Assembly: GCA_019739225.1 (NCBI GenBank)
Contig: JAHHDT010000005.1
Span: 930,001-994,000, forward strand
DNA length: 64,000 nucleotides
Direction of reading: 5' to 3'
From: Aquamicrobium sp.
Lineage (GTDB): Bacteria > Pseudomonadota > Alphaproteobacteria > Rhizobiales > Rhizobiaceae
Positions 25,647 through 35,388 of the stretch are shown here, one piece after another (position 1 is the first letter of the stretch; each line of letters begins with the position of its first letter). The notes beneath the pieces are model-generated. The model searched no databases and had not been told where the DNA came from. It was given only the letters and a program-made list of their open reading frames with translations. The position numbers and the translations under genes are program-made.

Positions 25647-26900
25647 ATGGCGGAGATCGTCTTCATCGGCGATGACTTCACCGGCGCTTCCGACACGCTG
25701 GCAACGTTCGCGGAGCGCGGCGCAACGGTTCGCCTTTTTCTGCATGCCCCGGAGGCAGGCGAAACGGACGGGCTCGAAGTCGTAGGCATTGCAACCGACC
25801 TGAGGACACGGTCGCCTGACGAGATTGGCGCTCGGTTGCGTGTTCTCGCCCAGGCGGTCATGCGGCTCGCCCCCCGTTTCGTCCATTACAAGGTCTGCTC
25901 GACCTTCGATTCAGCGCCGGAAGTCGGCAGTATCGGTGCCGCCGTTCTCGCGCTTGAGAGCGCAGTCGGGCCTGACCGGACGATCCTGCTTGGCGGCCAG
26001 CCCAGCCTCGGCCGCTATTGCCTCTTCGCCAATCTGTTCGCGCGCGGGCCGAAAGGCCTCACCCATCGCATCGACCGGCATCCGATCATGCGGTCACATC
26101 CGGTGACGCCCATGGACGAGGCCGATTTGCGAATCCATCTGGCAAGGCAGGGGCTTGGTGACCTCGCCTTGGTGGACCGTACGGACCTGCACTCACTTTC
26201 GGATCCCCTGGGGTCGGATGCACGCCGCGTTCTTGTCGATGCGGTGGAGCAGCGCGATGTGGATCGCCTCGGCGAGGTGTTGCGCGGCCCAGCGAGGAGC
26301 GGCCTGACGCTCTTGGTCGGAGCGAGTGGTGTGGCCGAAGCGCTGGTTCCGTCCGGGCAGGCAACGATGCGCCCGGTGGAAGACGCCGGCCCTCAAGCCG
26401 GACCTATCCTGGCCATTGCGGGCAGCCGTTCCTCCGCGACAGCGGCGCAGGTTGATGCCGCTAGCAGTTACGAGCGTCTGCCGGTCGATCCCGGCGACCT
26501 GGCGCATAATTCGCAGCTTGTAGAGCGAAGCGTCCGGCTTCTTTCCGCCGGCCGGAATGTCCTCGTCCATCTTCAACCCGGCACGGACTATGGCTGCGAG
26601 CCGGCGATATTGTCTCAGTTCCTGGCCGAGCTTACGAATACGATCCTTGGTCAATGCACCCCCGGCGGGGTCGCCGTCGCCGGCGGCGACACGTCGAGTG
26701 CGGTCGTCGAACGACTTGGCTTTCGGAGCCTTTCCTTTGTGAAGCGGATGGGAAGCGGAGTCGCAGTTTGCCGGGGCCACGCCATCGACGGCACGGTTTG
26801 CCGAACGACGCTGCTTCTCAAGGGCGGCCAGGTGGGCGACGTCGATCTGTTTGACCGATACGCGGCTGAAGCGGCCAATAGCTGCGATCACAGCCGCTGA
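25647..26900 (+). CDS. Four-carbon acid sugar kinase family protein (DUF1537; OiaK-like)
   Basis: About 417 residues from ATG 25647, one base after the RuBisCO-like stop, hence co-translated. The N-terminal domain has IGDDFTGASDTLATFAERG, the acid-sugar-binding motif of this family; the C-terminal nucleotide-binding domain has the glycine loop VAVAGGDTSSAVVERLG. Family members phosphorylate erythronate, threonate, 2-oxo-tetronate or 3-oxo-isoapionate. Pairing with a RuBisCO-like protein points to the last, making the substrate for that enzyme. Last gene of the TRAP-2 operon. Confidence 0.9.
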   Translation: MAEIVFIGDDFTGASDTLATFAERGATVRLFLHAPEAGETDGLEVVGIATDLRTRSPDEIGARLRVLAQAVMRLAPRFVHYKVCSTFDSAPEVGSIGAAVLALESAVGPDRTILLGGQPSLGRYCLFANLFARGPKGLTHRIDRHPIMRSHPVTPMDEADLRIHLARQGLGDLALVDRTDLHSLSDPLGSDARRVLVDAVEQRDVDRLGEVLRGPARSGLTLLVGASGVAEALVPSGQATMRPVEDAGPQAGPILAIAGSRSSATAAQVDAASSYERLPVDPGDLAHNSQLVERSVRLLSAGRNVLVHLQPGTDYGCEPAILSQFLAELTNTILGQCTPGGVAVAGGDTSSAVVERLGFRSLSFVKRMGSGVAVCRGHAIDGTVCRTTLLLKGGQVGDVDLFDRYAAEAANSCDHSR

Positions 26901-27204
26901 CGCACCAAACGACCGGCCAAGTCACATCGAGCTTCCTGTAGCCTACACGGTCTTCACGTCTAAGGTGTTGGCTCATTCTTCCTCGAAGCGGCGAAGACGG
27001 GTCAAGGCCTCCACCTTGACGAATGGAAATGGGCGACGACCGGCAAAAAAACGAGGACCGATAGTTGGTTCATAAGTAAGCGCTGGTTGCAGTTATGTAC
27101 CACCCAAGGTTGCTAATGGGGGCATTCGGCCTGTAAGGTGCGACCCGCCGATGCGGGGCTCCTTGATGTCTTGCCGATTCGGCAGGGCAAGAGGGGAAGT
27201 GGCA
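26901..27204. other. Intergenic region ahead of the autotransporter gene
   Basis: About 300 bp. No convincing gene. The stretch 27060-27120 is more AT-rich than its surroundings and is where a promoter would be expected: TTGCAG at 27087-27092 and GCTAAT about 19 bp later are the best but weak match. No hairpin terminator after the kinase is evident. Confidence 0.35.
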
Positions 27205-30200
27205 ATGCCAGGTGCGGGGCGGTTTGTGAGCAGGGTTTTCCTGCACTTTGGCGTGATTCTGTTGGCGTTGATCGGCTTTGCGATGCAGGCTGCTTGCGCC
27301 GTCATCCACGCGGGCAGGTCAGTTGCTGGTCGTTGCTGCCGGCATATTCTGCTTCCGGCACTTCGGCCTTCGCGTGCCTTTGCCGGAAGCATGCTCTATT
27401 GCACATTCGTGCTTGCGGCCTTTCTGTTGCAGTCGGCGCCTGCGTTTGCGCAGACATCGGCTTACTGCCCCACGCTGAACGCCACCGTTGCCAATGGCGG
27501 ATCGGTAATGATCGACGTCAGCGCTTGTGACGGACCGTTCGACGGCGGCATGAGCGGGCCGATCGCACCGTTCGCCCAGCATGGCACGGTGACCATCGGC
27601 AGCAACAGCGGCGGTATACAGTTCGTCACCTATGCACATAGCGGCGATGCGGCGACGAGCGATCAGTTCGCCCTTGAAGACAACGACCTGGGTGTCGTGA
27701 CTGTCAACATAACCATCGACCCGCCGGCCTCGCCGATCACGGTTTCGCCAGCCTCGCTCCCGAGTATGACCGCAGGAACCGCGTTCAGCCAGTCGCTGTC
27801 GGCAACTGGCGGTACGGCGCCTTACACCTACAGCCTGCAGTCAGGATCGCTCCCTGTCGGAATCTCCCTGACTTCCGGGGGACTGCTGAGCGGAACCCCG
27901 ACGCAGCGCGGTGGTTACGCCTTTACCGTGAGGGCGACCGACGACATCGGCCAGTTTGTCGACAAGGGCTACACCGGCACGGTGCTGAACCCGACGATCT
28001 CCATTACGCCGACATCGGCGACAGCCATTCAGGGCGTATCGTTCTCGCAGACCATCTTCGCCAGCGGCGGTGTAGCGCCTCATACCTTCGCGGTGGAAAG
28101 CGGCCTTTTGCCTGCTGGGATATCCCTGTCCAGCAGCGGCCTTCTCAGCGGCACCACTTCCAGCGCGCCCGGATCTTACCCTCTGACGCTGCGGGTCACG
28201 GATTCCAGCACCGGACCGGGTGTGTATTTTGAGCTTGAGAACTTTACTTTGACGGTTGCACCGGCACCGTCAGTGTCCATCAGCGTCAGCCCGGCCTCGG
28301 TGAGTGAGGACGGCGCAGCCGAGCTGGTTTACACGGTCACGCGCAGCCAGAACCTGGCGACCCCCACTCTCGTCAATCTCGGTTACAGCGGCAGCGCGGA
28401 TGGTAGCGACGACTATGCCGGTGCGACCTTGACCGTGCTCATTCCGTCCGGCTCGACGAGCGGCATCGTGGTGATAGATTCGTTTGCCGATCCCATCGCG
28501 GAGGCGGACGAGACTGTAATCATTAGCATACAGAGCGGCTCAGGCTATACCGTCGGTGCGCCTTCCTCTGCCACAGGCACGATCCTGAACGACGACTTTG
28601 GGGTTCTGACGATCAACAATGTCACCGTTCCCGAGGAGGACTCCGGAACTCAAACGATATCGTTCACAATATCGCTCAGCCAGCCTGCTGGACCCGATGG
28701 TGTAACGTTCGACATCGCAACGGCCGACGGCACAGCGACAGCAGGCGAGGACTACGAAGCAACCAGCTTCGTGGGTGCCCAAATCGCGCAAGGCGGGAGC
28801 ACGTATAGCTTCGATGTTGATGTCTACGGTGATACGTCCAACGAACCCAATGAGACGTTTTTCGTCAACATAACCAACGTGACAAACGCTATCTTGGGCG
28901 ATGGCCAGGGCGTGGGCACCATCGTCAACGACGACCTTGCGGGCCCGTCGATCACCAACATTTCGCCGAACAATGGTCCGGCGGCAGGCGGCACGTCGGT
29001 GACGATCACCGGAACGAACTTCACGGGCGCAACGGCCGTGACCTTTGGCGGCACGGCGGCTGCGAGTTTCACCGTCAACAGCAGCACAACTATTTCGGCG
29101 GTGACGCCGGCAGGGACGGCCGGGGCGGTGGATGTGGCGGTAACGACACCCGGCGGCACGAATACCGAAACGGGTGGCTTCACCTACACGGCCGCCACGT
29201 TACCTGAATTGTCGATCGACGACGTCACGGTGGGCGAGAACGGCGTCAATGCTTCCTTCACCATAACTCTGAGCGCTCCCGCTGGACCGGGTGGAGTAGC
29301 GTTCGACGTCACCACCGCAGATGGCACGGCGGTCGCCGGCGACGACTACTACGCCTTCAACGGCTCCGGCTTTATAACTGAGGGTGAGGACACCTACCGC
29401 CACGGGGTCGGAGTGATCAGCGATGCGATCGACGAACCGGACGAGACCTTCTTCCTCGATATCACCAACGTTGTCGGCGCGACGCTCGTAAAGGCGCGGG
29501 GAACGGCCACGATCAACGACGACGCGCCCACAATCACCGTGGCTCCTGCCAGCCTTTCCGATGCGACAGTCGGGGCGCCCTATAGTGCAACCGTGACCGC
29601 CAGCGGCGGGACGGGTCCATACACCTATGCCGTCACCGCGGGCGCCTTGCCCGGGGGCCTGACGTTGACCTCCCCGGGCACACTGTCCGGCACGCCAACG
29701 GCAGAGGGCACGTTCAATTTCACCATCACCGCGACCGACAGCAGCGGCGGAAACGGGCCATATACCGGAAGCAGAGCCTACACGATCGCCGTCGCTGCGC
29801 CCACTGTGACGGTGAGCCCAGCTACATTGCCTGCAGGAACCGTCGGCACGGCCTTTAGCCAGTCCTTGACCACCAGTGGCGGAACAGCACCATATAGTTA
29901 TGCCGTCACGGCCGGCGCCTTGCCTTCGGGCATGAACCTGAGTTCAGTGGGTTTGCTTTCCGGTACCCCTACGGCGGGCGGGACATTCAACTTCACCATT
30001 ACCGCCACCGACAGCAGCGGCGGAATCGGGCCGTACACCGGCAGCAGGGCCTATACGCTCACCGTCGCGGCGCCCGTCATCGCCCTGAGCCCCGGCACGC
30101 TGCCGTCCGCCACTCAAGGTGTCGCCTACGCGCAGACCGTTACCGCCAGTGGCGGCACCGCACCTTATACTTATTCGATTACCGGTGGCTCTTTGCCCCC

Positions 30201-33200
30201 CGGTACGAGCATGAGCAGCGCAGGTGCCTTTTCCGGCACACCGACGGCAAACGGCACCTTCAACTTTACCGTCACCGCTAAAGACGGCAGCATTGGCACC
30301 GGTCCGTTTACGGGCAGCCAAACCTATTCGCTGCAGGTGAATGCAGGGGTGCCGCCGATTGTCAGCTCGGTGAGTGTTCCCGCAAACGCGTCCTATCGTG
30401 CCGGAGATTCTCTCTCCTTTGTGGGGAACTTCAACGAGAGCGTCGTGGTCAATACCTCGGGTGGTACACCGAGCGTTCCCATCACAATCGGAGCAACGAC
30501 GTCCGATGCCTACTATTTTTCCGGCAGCGGATCGAATGCGCTCGTATTCCGGTACACCGTCAATCCAGGCGATCTGGACACGAATGGCATTCAAGTGGGA
30601 AGCGCCATCGAGCTCAATGGCGGCACCATCGCAAACACCTCTGCTACGCCCGCGGATCTTGCTCTCAACAACGTGGGTAGCACGAGCGGTGTCCTCGTTG
30701 ACGCGGTAGCGCCCTCGGTACTGTCGAGTGCGGTGAGCGGCAGCCCGCTGCCCGATGCAACAACGGCCGATTTCTCGGTGACATTCGCCGAGCCGGTGAC
30801 CGGTGTCGATGCCTCGGATTTCGCACTCACGACATCAGGGGCGGTTTCCGGGACCATCAGCGGAGTCGCCACAGCCGACAACATAACCTACGTCGTATCC
30901 ATCACGGGCATATCCGGCATCGGCTCCCTGCGCATGGACGTCCTGGCAGACGGGTCTATCAGCGACGGCGCCGGCAATGCGATGTTTGCCGCTTACACGT
31001 CAGGGACGCCATGGGTGCGCGGCGGCTCTGCCGACGCGACGCTATCCAACCTGGCAGCAAGCGCCGGTACTCTCGCTCCCGCATTCGATCCGCCGACAAC
31101 GGCCTATGCTGTTGCCGTGGACAGTGCGACCGACAGCATTACGCTGACGCCAACGGCAGCAGATGCCACTGCGACAATCGCCGTTGACGGACAGGCAGTG
31201 GCGTCCGGCAGCGCCAGCCAGCAGATCGCGCTGGCAGTGGGTCCGACGCCAATCGCAGTGGTCGTGACCGCTGAGGACGGCGCCACGACGCAGACCTACA
31301 CGGTTACGGTTACCCGCGCGGCTTCCGCCGAGGCGACGCTTGCGGGCCTTGTACCGAGCGCCGGCTCACTCGATCCGGCGTTCGCCCCGGCAACGGCGGA
31401 TTATGCCGTTGCCGTCGACAACGCGACGGACAGCATCACGCTGACGCCGACAGCGACAGAGGCCACAGCGACGATCGCCGTTGACGGACAGGCTGTTGCG
31501 TCCGGCAGCGCCAGCCAGTCGATCGCGCTGGCGGTCGGCACGACGGCGATCCCGGTCGTGGTGACTGCGCAGGACGGCACGACGACCCAGGCGTATACGG
31601 TCACGGTCACCCGCGCGGCTTCCGCCGAGGCGACGCTTGCGGGCCTTGTACCGAGCGCCGGCTCACTCGATCCGGCATTCGCCTCGGCAACGGCGGATTA
31701 TGCCGTTGCCGTCGACAACGCGACGGACAGCATCACGCTGACACCGACAGTGGCTGAACCCAATGCGACGGTCACGGTCGATGGGCAGACGGTCGCTTCC
31801 GGCAGCGCCAGCCAGTCGATCGCGCTGGCGGTCGGCACGACGGCGATCCCGGTCGTGGTGACTGCGCAGGACGGCACGACGACGCAAACTTATACGGTCA
31901 CGGTCACCCGCGCGGCTTCCGCCGAGGCGACGCTCTCGGGCCTTGTGCCGAGCGCTGGCGCACTCGATCCGGCCTTCGACCCGGCAACGGCGGATTATGC
32001 CGTCGCCTTCGACAACGCGACGGACAGCATCACGCTGACACCGACTGTGGCTGAACCCAATGCGACGGTCACGGTCGATGGGCAAACGGTCGCTTCCGGC
32101 AGCGCCAGCCAGTCGATCGCGCTGGCGGTCGGCACGACGGCGATCCCGGTGGTGGTGACTGCGCAGGACGGCACGACGACGCAAACTTATACGGTCACGG
32201 TCACCCGCGCGGCTTCCGCCGATGCGACGCTTGCGGGCCTTGTGCCCAGCGCAGGCACCCTCGATCCGGCCTTCGACCCGGCAACGGCGGATTATGCCGT
32301 TGCCGTCGACAACGCGACGGACAGCATCACGCTGACGCCGACTGTGGCTGAACCCAATGCGACGGTCACGGTCGATGGGCAGACGGTCGCTTCTGGCAGC
32401 GCCAGCCAGTCGATCGCGCTGACGGTTGGGTCGACCGCCATTCAGGTCGTCGTCACTGCCGCGGACGGTACGACCACCCGTGCCTATACCGCCACTGTTA
32501 CCCGCGCGGCGTCTTCCAATGCGAGATTGGCGAATCTGGTGCCGGGTGTCGGTACGCTCGATCCCGCATTCGACGCCGGCAGTTTCGACTACGCGATTGG
32601 CGTTGCCAACGCCGTCGATAGCATTGCACTGACGCCGACAGCCGATGACGCTGAAGCAGCGATTACCGTCAACGGGGAAAGTGTGGCGTCCGGCAGTGCC
32701 AGTCAGGCGATTGCCTTGTCTGTCGGCTCAACGGCGATTCAGGTCGGCGTCACCGCCGAAGATGGCACAACGACCCGAACCTATACGGTCACGGTCGAGC
32801 GGGCGCAGCCCGTGCCGACGGTAATCTCCCGCGCGATCGAAGTCGATGCGGGCGACACGGCATCCGTAGACCTTGCCGAGGGTGCCACAGGAGGCCCGTT
32901 CACGGGAGCCGCGATCGTCGATCTATCCAATGCCGAGGCCGGCACGGCCCGCATCGAGCGCGACGGCCAGACCTACCAACTGATCTTTGCCGCGAGCGCC
33001 ACCTACGCGGGTGAAGCCGATCTACGCTTCACGCTTTCCAACGCCGCCGGAACGTCGGCGCCCGGAACGATCGCGTTCACCATCGTCGGCCGGCCCGACC
33101 CTGCGCAGGACCCGGAGGTGGTGGGACTGCTGACTGCCCAGGTCGATGCCGCCAAGCGCTTTGCGCAGGTGCAGACACGCAACTTCAACGACCGGCTGGA

Positions 33201-34257
33201 ACAATTGCATGACGAAGGAGACCGGCGCACGAACAGCATGAATCTGCGCCTCGGCTACAATGCGGAAGAAAGCCGCGGCGACCGTGAAATCCAGCAGCTT
33301 GTCGAACGGGCCCATGAGAAACCGGGTGTCCTCGGCTATGCGCCGCATGATACCGGCGCGTCTAAAAGCGGCGCATTCGCCTCGGATGAGAAGGCCACTT
33401 CGTCCACATCCGGCAACGGTGGAGGACCGGATCTCGGACCCTTCGCGGTCTGGACCGGCGGTTACGTCAATTTCGGCGAGAGCGACGATGGCGGACTTGC
33501 CCTCGATTACACGATGGTCGGGGTCAGCGCCGGGATCGACTATCGGTTCTCGAAGAAGTTCATCGGCGGCTTCGGTGTCGGCTTCGGCCGTGATCGAACA
33601 GATGTCGGCGCCAACGGCACGCAGAGCACTGGCCGTGCTTACAGCGCGGCTGTCTACGGCAGTTACAAGCCGATCGACAATTTCTTCCTGGATGGCCTCA
33701 TCGGTGGAAGCTGGCTCGATTTCGACAGCAGACGGTTTGTCACCGCGACCGGTGACTTCGCCAACGGCACGCGCTCGGGACACCAGCTTTTCGGTTCGCT
33801 GACCGCGGCCTACGAGTTCCGCGACCAGGCCTGGCTGGTCTCGCCCTATGGGCGCGTCGAGATGTCCCGTACCTGGCTCGACGGCTTCACCGAAGAAGGC
33901 GGAGGCGACTTCGGGCTGCGCTACGGAGACCAGAGCATCGATACGGTATCCGGCGTCATCGGCCTTCGCGCCAAATACGCCTTCAAGACGGGCTGGGGCA
34001 CACTGACCCCCGGCGCGCGCGTTGAGTACACGCACGATTTCGCGGGATCGAGCCGGATCAGCCTCGGCTACATCGATATGGATCGCTTGCCCTACTGGCT
34101 GGATATCGAAGCATCCAACCGAAGCTATGTGACGCTGGGTCTGTCACTCGACGCCGAGCTCCCGCAGGCCTGGACACTGGGCTTCGACTACCGCACGGCG
34201 TTCGGAAACGACACGCAGGAACACGCGATCGGCCTGGACCTCGCCAAGCGGTTCTAG
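27205..34257 (+). CDS. Giant autotransporter adhesin with Ig-like, Calx-beta and cadherin-like repeats
   Basis: About 2350 residues from ATG 27205 (GAGGGGA 8 bp upstream; ATG 27151 is open but lacks a site). Two hydrophobic stretches lie at residues 11-33 and 63-82, the second ending APAFA-Q like a signal cleavage site, so an extended signal region or an internal start (ATG 27391) is possible. Then in order: He_PIG-type Ig domains (about 177-352), Calx-beta domains (356-577), IPT/TIG (581-662), Calx-beta (666-772), three He_PIG (776-1047), an Ig-like region, six tandem cadherin-like beta-sandwich repeats (1276-1869), a linker helix, and a C-terminal 12-stranded autotransporter barrel (2073-2350) ending in KRF. 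Likely surface adhesion or biofilm factor. Stands alone between two catabolic loci. Confidence 0.93.
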   Translation: MPGAGRFVSRVFLHFGVILLALIGFAMQAACAVIHAGRSVAGRCCRHILLPALRPSRAFAGSMLYCTFVLAAFLLQSAPAFAQTSAYCPTLNATVANGGSVMIDVSACDGPFDGGMSGPIAPFAQHGTVTIGSNSGGIQFVTYAHSGDAATSDQFALEDNDLGVVTVNITIDPPASPITVSPASLPSMTAGTAFSQSLSATGGTAPYTYSLQSGSLPVGISLTSGGLLSGTPTQRGGYAFTVRATDDIGQFVDKGYTGTVLNPTISITPTSATAIQGVSFSQTIFASGGVAPHTFAVESGLLPAGISLSSSGLLSGTTSSAPGSYPLTLRVTDSSTGPGVYFELENFTLTVAPAPSVSISVSPASVSEDGAAELVYTVTRSQNLATPTLVNLGYSGSADGSDDYAGATLTVLIPSGSTSGIVVIDSFADPIAEADETVIISIQSGSGYTVGAPSSATGTILNDDFGVLTINNVTVPEEDSGTQTISFTISLSQPAGPDGVTFDIATADGTATAGEDYEATSFVGAQIAQGGSTYSFDVDVYGDTSNEPNETFFVNITNVTNAILGDGQGVGTIVNDDLAGPSITNISPNNGPAAGGTSVTITGTNFTGATAVTFGGTAAASFTVNSSTTISAVTPAGTAGAVDVAVTTPGGTNTETGGFTYTAATLPELSIDDVTVGENGVNASFTITLSAPAGPGGVAFDVTTADGTAVAGDDYYAFNGSGFITEGEDTYRHGVGVISDAIDEPDETFFLDITNVVGATLVKARGTATINDDAPTITVAPASLSDATVGAPYSATVTASGGTGPYTYAVTAGALPGGLTLTSPGTLSGTPTAEGTFNFTITATDSSGGNGPYTGSRAYTIAVAAPTVTVSPATLPAGTVGTAFSQSLTTSGGTAPYSYAVTAGALPSGMNLSSVGLLSGTPTAGGTFNFTITATDSSGGIGPYTGSRAYTLTVAAPVIALSPGTLPSATQGVAYAQTVTASGGTAPYTYSITGGSLPPGTSMSSAGAFSGTPTANGTFNFTVTAKDGSIGTGPFTGSQTYSLQVNAGVPPIVSSVSVPANASYRAGDSLSFVGNFNESVVVNTSGGTPSVPITIGATTSDAYYFSGSGSNALVFRYTVNPGDLDTNGIQVGSAIELNGGTIANTSATPADLALNNVGSTSGVLVDAVAPSVLSSAVSGSPLPDATTADFSVTFAEPVTGVDASDFALTTSGAVSGTISGVATADNITYVVSITGISGIGSLRMDVLADGSISDGAGNAMFAAYTSGTPWVRGGSADATLSNLAASAGTLAPAFDPPTTAYAVAVDSATDSITLTPTAADATATIAVDGQAVASGSASQQIALAVGPTPIAVVVTAEDGATTQTYTVTVTRAASAEATLAGLVPSAGSLDPAFAPATADYAVAVDNATDSITLTPTATEATATIAVDGQAVASGSASQSIALAVGTTAIPVVVTAQDGTTTQAYTVTVTRAASAEATLAGLVPSAGSLDPAFASATADYAVAVDNATDSITLTPTVAEPNATVTVDGQTVASGSASQSIALAVGTTAIPVVVTAQDGTTTQTYTVTVTRAASAEATLSGLVPSAGALDPAFDPATADYAVAFDNATDSITLTPTVAEPNATVTVDGQTVASGSASQSIALAVGTTAIPVVVTAQDGTTTQTYTVTVTRAASADATLAGLVPSAGTLDPAFDPATADYAVAVDNATDSITLTPTVAEPNATVTVDGQTVASGSASQSIALTVGSTAIQVVVTAADGTTTRAYTATVTRAASSNARLANLVPGVGTLDPAFDAGSFDYAIGVANAVDSIALTPTADDAEAAITVNGESVASGSASQAIALSVGSTAIQVGVTAEDGTTTRTYTVTVERAQPVPTVISRAIEVDAGDTASVDLAEGATGGPFTGAAIVDLSNAEAGTARIERDGQTYQLIFAASATYAGEADLRFTLSNAAGTSAPGTIAFTIVGRPDPAQDPEVVGLLTAQVDAAKRFAQVQTRNFNDRLEQLHDEGDRRTNSMNLRLGYNAEESRGDREIQQLVERAHEKPGVLGYAPHDTGASKSGAFASDEKATSSTSGNGGGPDLGPFAVWTGGYVNFGESDDGGLALDYTMVGVSAGIDYRFSKKFIGGFGVGFGRDRTDVGANGTQSTGRAYSAAVYGSYKPIDNFFLDGLIGGSWLDFDSRRFVTATGDFANGTRSGHQLFGSLTAAYEFRDQAWLVSPYGRVEMSRTWLDGFTEEGGGDFGLRYGDQSIDTVSGVIGLRAKYAFKTGWGTLTPGARVEYTHDFAGSSRISLGYIDMDRLPYWLDIEASNRSYVTLGLSLDAELPQAWTLGFDYRTAFGNDTQEHAIGLDLAKRF
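31030..32811 (+). repeat. Six tandem 297-bp coding repeats in the autotransporter gene
   Basis: Units start at 31030, 31327, 31624, 31921, 32218 and 32515, each exactly 297 bp (99 codons). Each encodes one cadherin-like beta-sandwich beginning ATLAGLVPSAGSLDPAF and ending TYTVTVTRAAS. Units 2-5 are nearly identical over long runs of DNA, units 1 and 6 are more diverged. Such arrays change copy number by recombination. Confidence 0.95.
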
Positions 34258-34310
34258 GCATCGCCAACGGGTGAAGGGCGCGCACTCTTCGGCTGGCGCC
34301 GCAGGCGTGG

Positions 34311-34341
34311 CTGCTGAGCTCTGCCAAGAGAAGCTCAGCAG
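34311..34341 (+). terminator. Hairpin downstream of the autotransporter gene
   Basis: CTGCTGAGCT and AGCTCAGCAG pair perfectly over 10 bp with an 11-nt loop, 54 bp after the autotransporter stop. No T-run follows. Probably ends or protects the long transcript. The remainder of 34258-34517 holds nothing else that I can support. Confidence 0.45.
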
Positions 34342-34517
34342 GGGCCCCGTGCCCGAAGGGCGTGGCATCTCAACCGCCGCTGTCGGTCATCCAATAGTCG
34401 GGCGGTGAAGCCGGACGCGCCTTGAGGCTATTTCTGCAATGAGCTTTCTGAAGCAGGTGAGGAAAGGCCGGTACTTCTCCGACGGGTTCGTTCGCACGCC
34501 AGAGCGTTTAGGAGAAG

Positions 34518-34718
34518 TTGCGCTTCGCAACCAACGGCTGCGAGCACAATTTCGATGGTGATACGAATCGATCGATCTATGAAGTCCTGTGTCGAGAAGC
34601 CCAGATGATCCTGCCGTCAGAGGCTGAGTACGAGCGCTGCCGGGGCATCATATACTCGTTGCCTGATGAGCTTTTCCCCAGGCTGAATCTGGATTCCGTC
34701 GATGTCGAGCGACACTGA
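34518..34718 (+). pseudogene. Short open frame, possible gene fragment of unknown family
   Basis: 66 codons from TTG 34518 with an AGGAG a few bases upstream. The translation has a natural-looking composition, including SEAEYERCRGIIYSLPDELF, with no low-complexity or shadow character, and there is no gene on the opposite strand. I do not recognise it. It may be a small protein or a remnant of a longer gene. The 107 bp that follow, up to the marR stop, are empty. Confidence 0.25.
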
Positions 34719-34825
34719 GCACCACTCATGCGACCGTCTGGACGTGTAACGCACCTGGCGCCATTGACCGAATGGGGGCTTTGTGGCGCGGCTCTTGACC
34801 ACTCCGGTCCCTGCACGCACCAGGT

Positions 34826-35320
34826 TCAGGGGAGCCCCTTCGCGTTTTCAACAAGACGGGCCGCGGCATCGCGCAACCCTTCGATTTCTGCGGACGACAT
34901 AGACGCCAGAAGCTGATTTTCTATCTCCTGGGCCCGCGGTATGATTTGCAGGTAAACTTCCTGCCCTTTCGCGGTCAGGCCGAGCAGCGCCTTTCGGCGA
35001 TCTCCCCGATCGGTGCGCCTCGTCACAAACCCGAGTGTCCTCAGATGGTTGATCGCGCGCGTAACCTGAACCTGATCCATTGCGGCCAGTTCGGCGACCT
35101 CGCGTCCGGAGAGCGGAGCCCGGAATCCAAGCACTGCCATTACGCGCCACGAGGCCACAGTCATCCCATATTCACTGCGGTAGATCGCCTCGAGCGCCTG
35201 CGAAACGCGATTGGCCACGAACGATAGCTGATACGGAAGCCAGTATTCCAACATCAAGCGGAGTGCTCCGTTGTGCAGATCGGCTTCAGTATCTGATGTG
35301 GCGATGCGCTTGCCGGCCAT
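34826..35320 (-). CDS. MarR-family transcriptional regulator
   Basis: About 164 residues from ATG 35320 (MAGKRIATSDTEADLHN), with GGGAG 8 bp upstream; a TTG 21 bp further out is possible. The winged helix shows ASWRVMAVLGFRAPLSGREV, AAMDQVQVTRAINHLRTLGF and the wing RTDRGDRRKALLGLT, all typical of MarR. It is the last gene of the minus-strand aromatic operon, 68 bp after the dioxygenase. MarR proteins in such operons respond to aromatic acids; a matching palindrome lies before the hppD homologue. Confidence 0.92.
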   Translation of the reverse strand: MAGKRIATSDTEADLHNGALRLMLEYWLPYQLSFVANRVSQALEAIYRSEYGMTVASWRVMAVLGFRAPLSGREVAELAAMDQVQVTRAINHLRTLGFVTRRTDRGDRRKALLGLTAKGQEVYLQIIPRAQEIENQLLASMSSAEIEGLRDAAARLVENAKGLP

Positions 35321-35388
35321 TCGCAGCTCCCGTTCATGCAATCATTCACGATCTCTCCTAGCAAAATGCGATTCCAGTTTACAGCGCG

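Noticed and set aside
31030-32811. Regular repeats considered as a CRISPR or non-coding satellite
   Set aside because: Units are 297 bp, directly adjacent and in frame within one long coding sequence, with no spacers and no cas genes.
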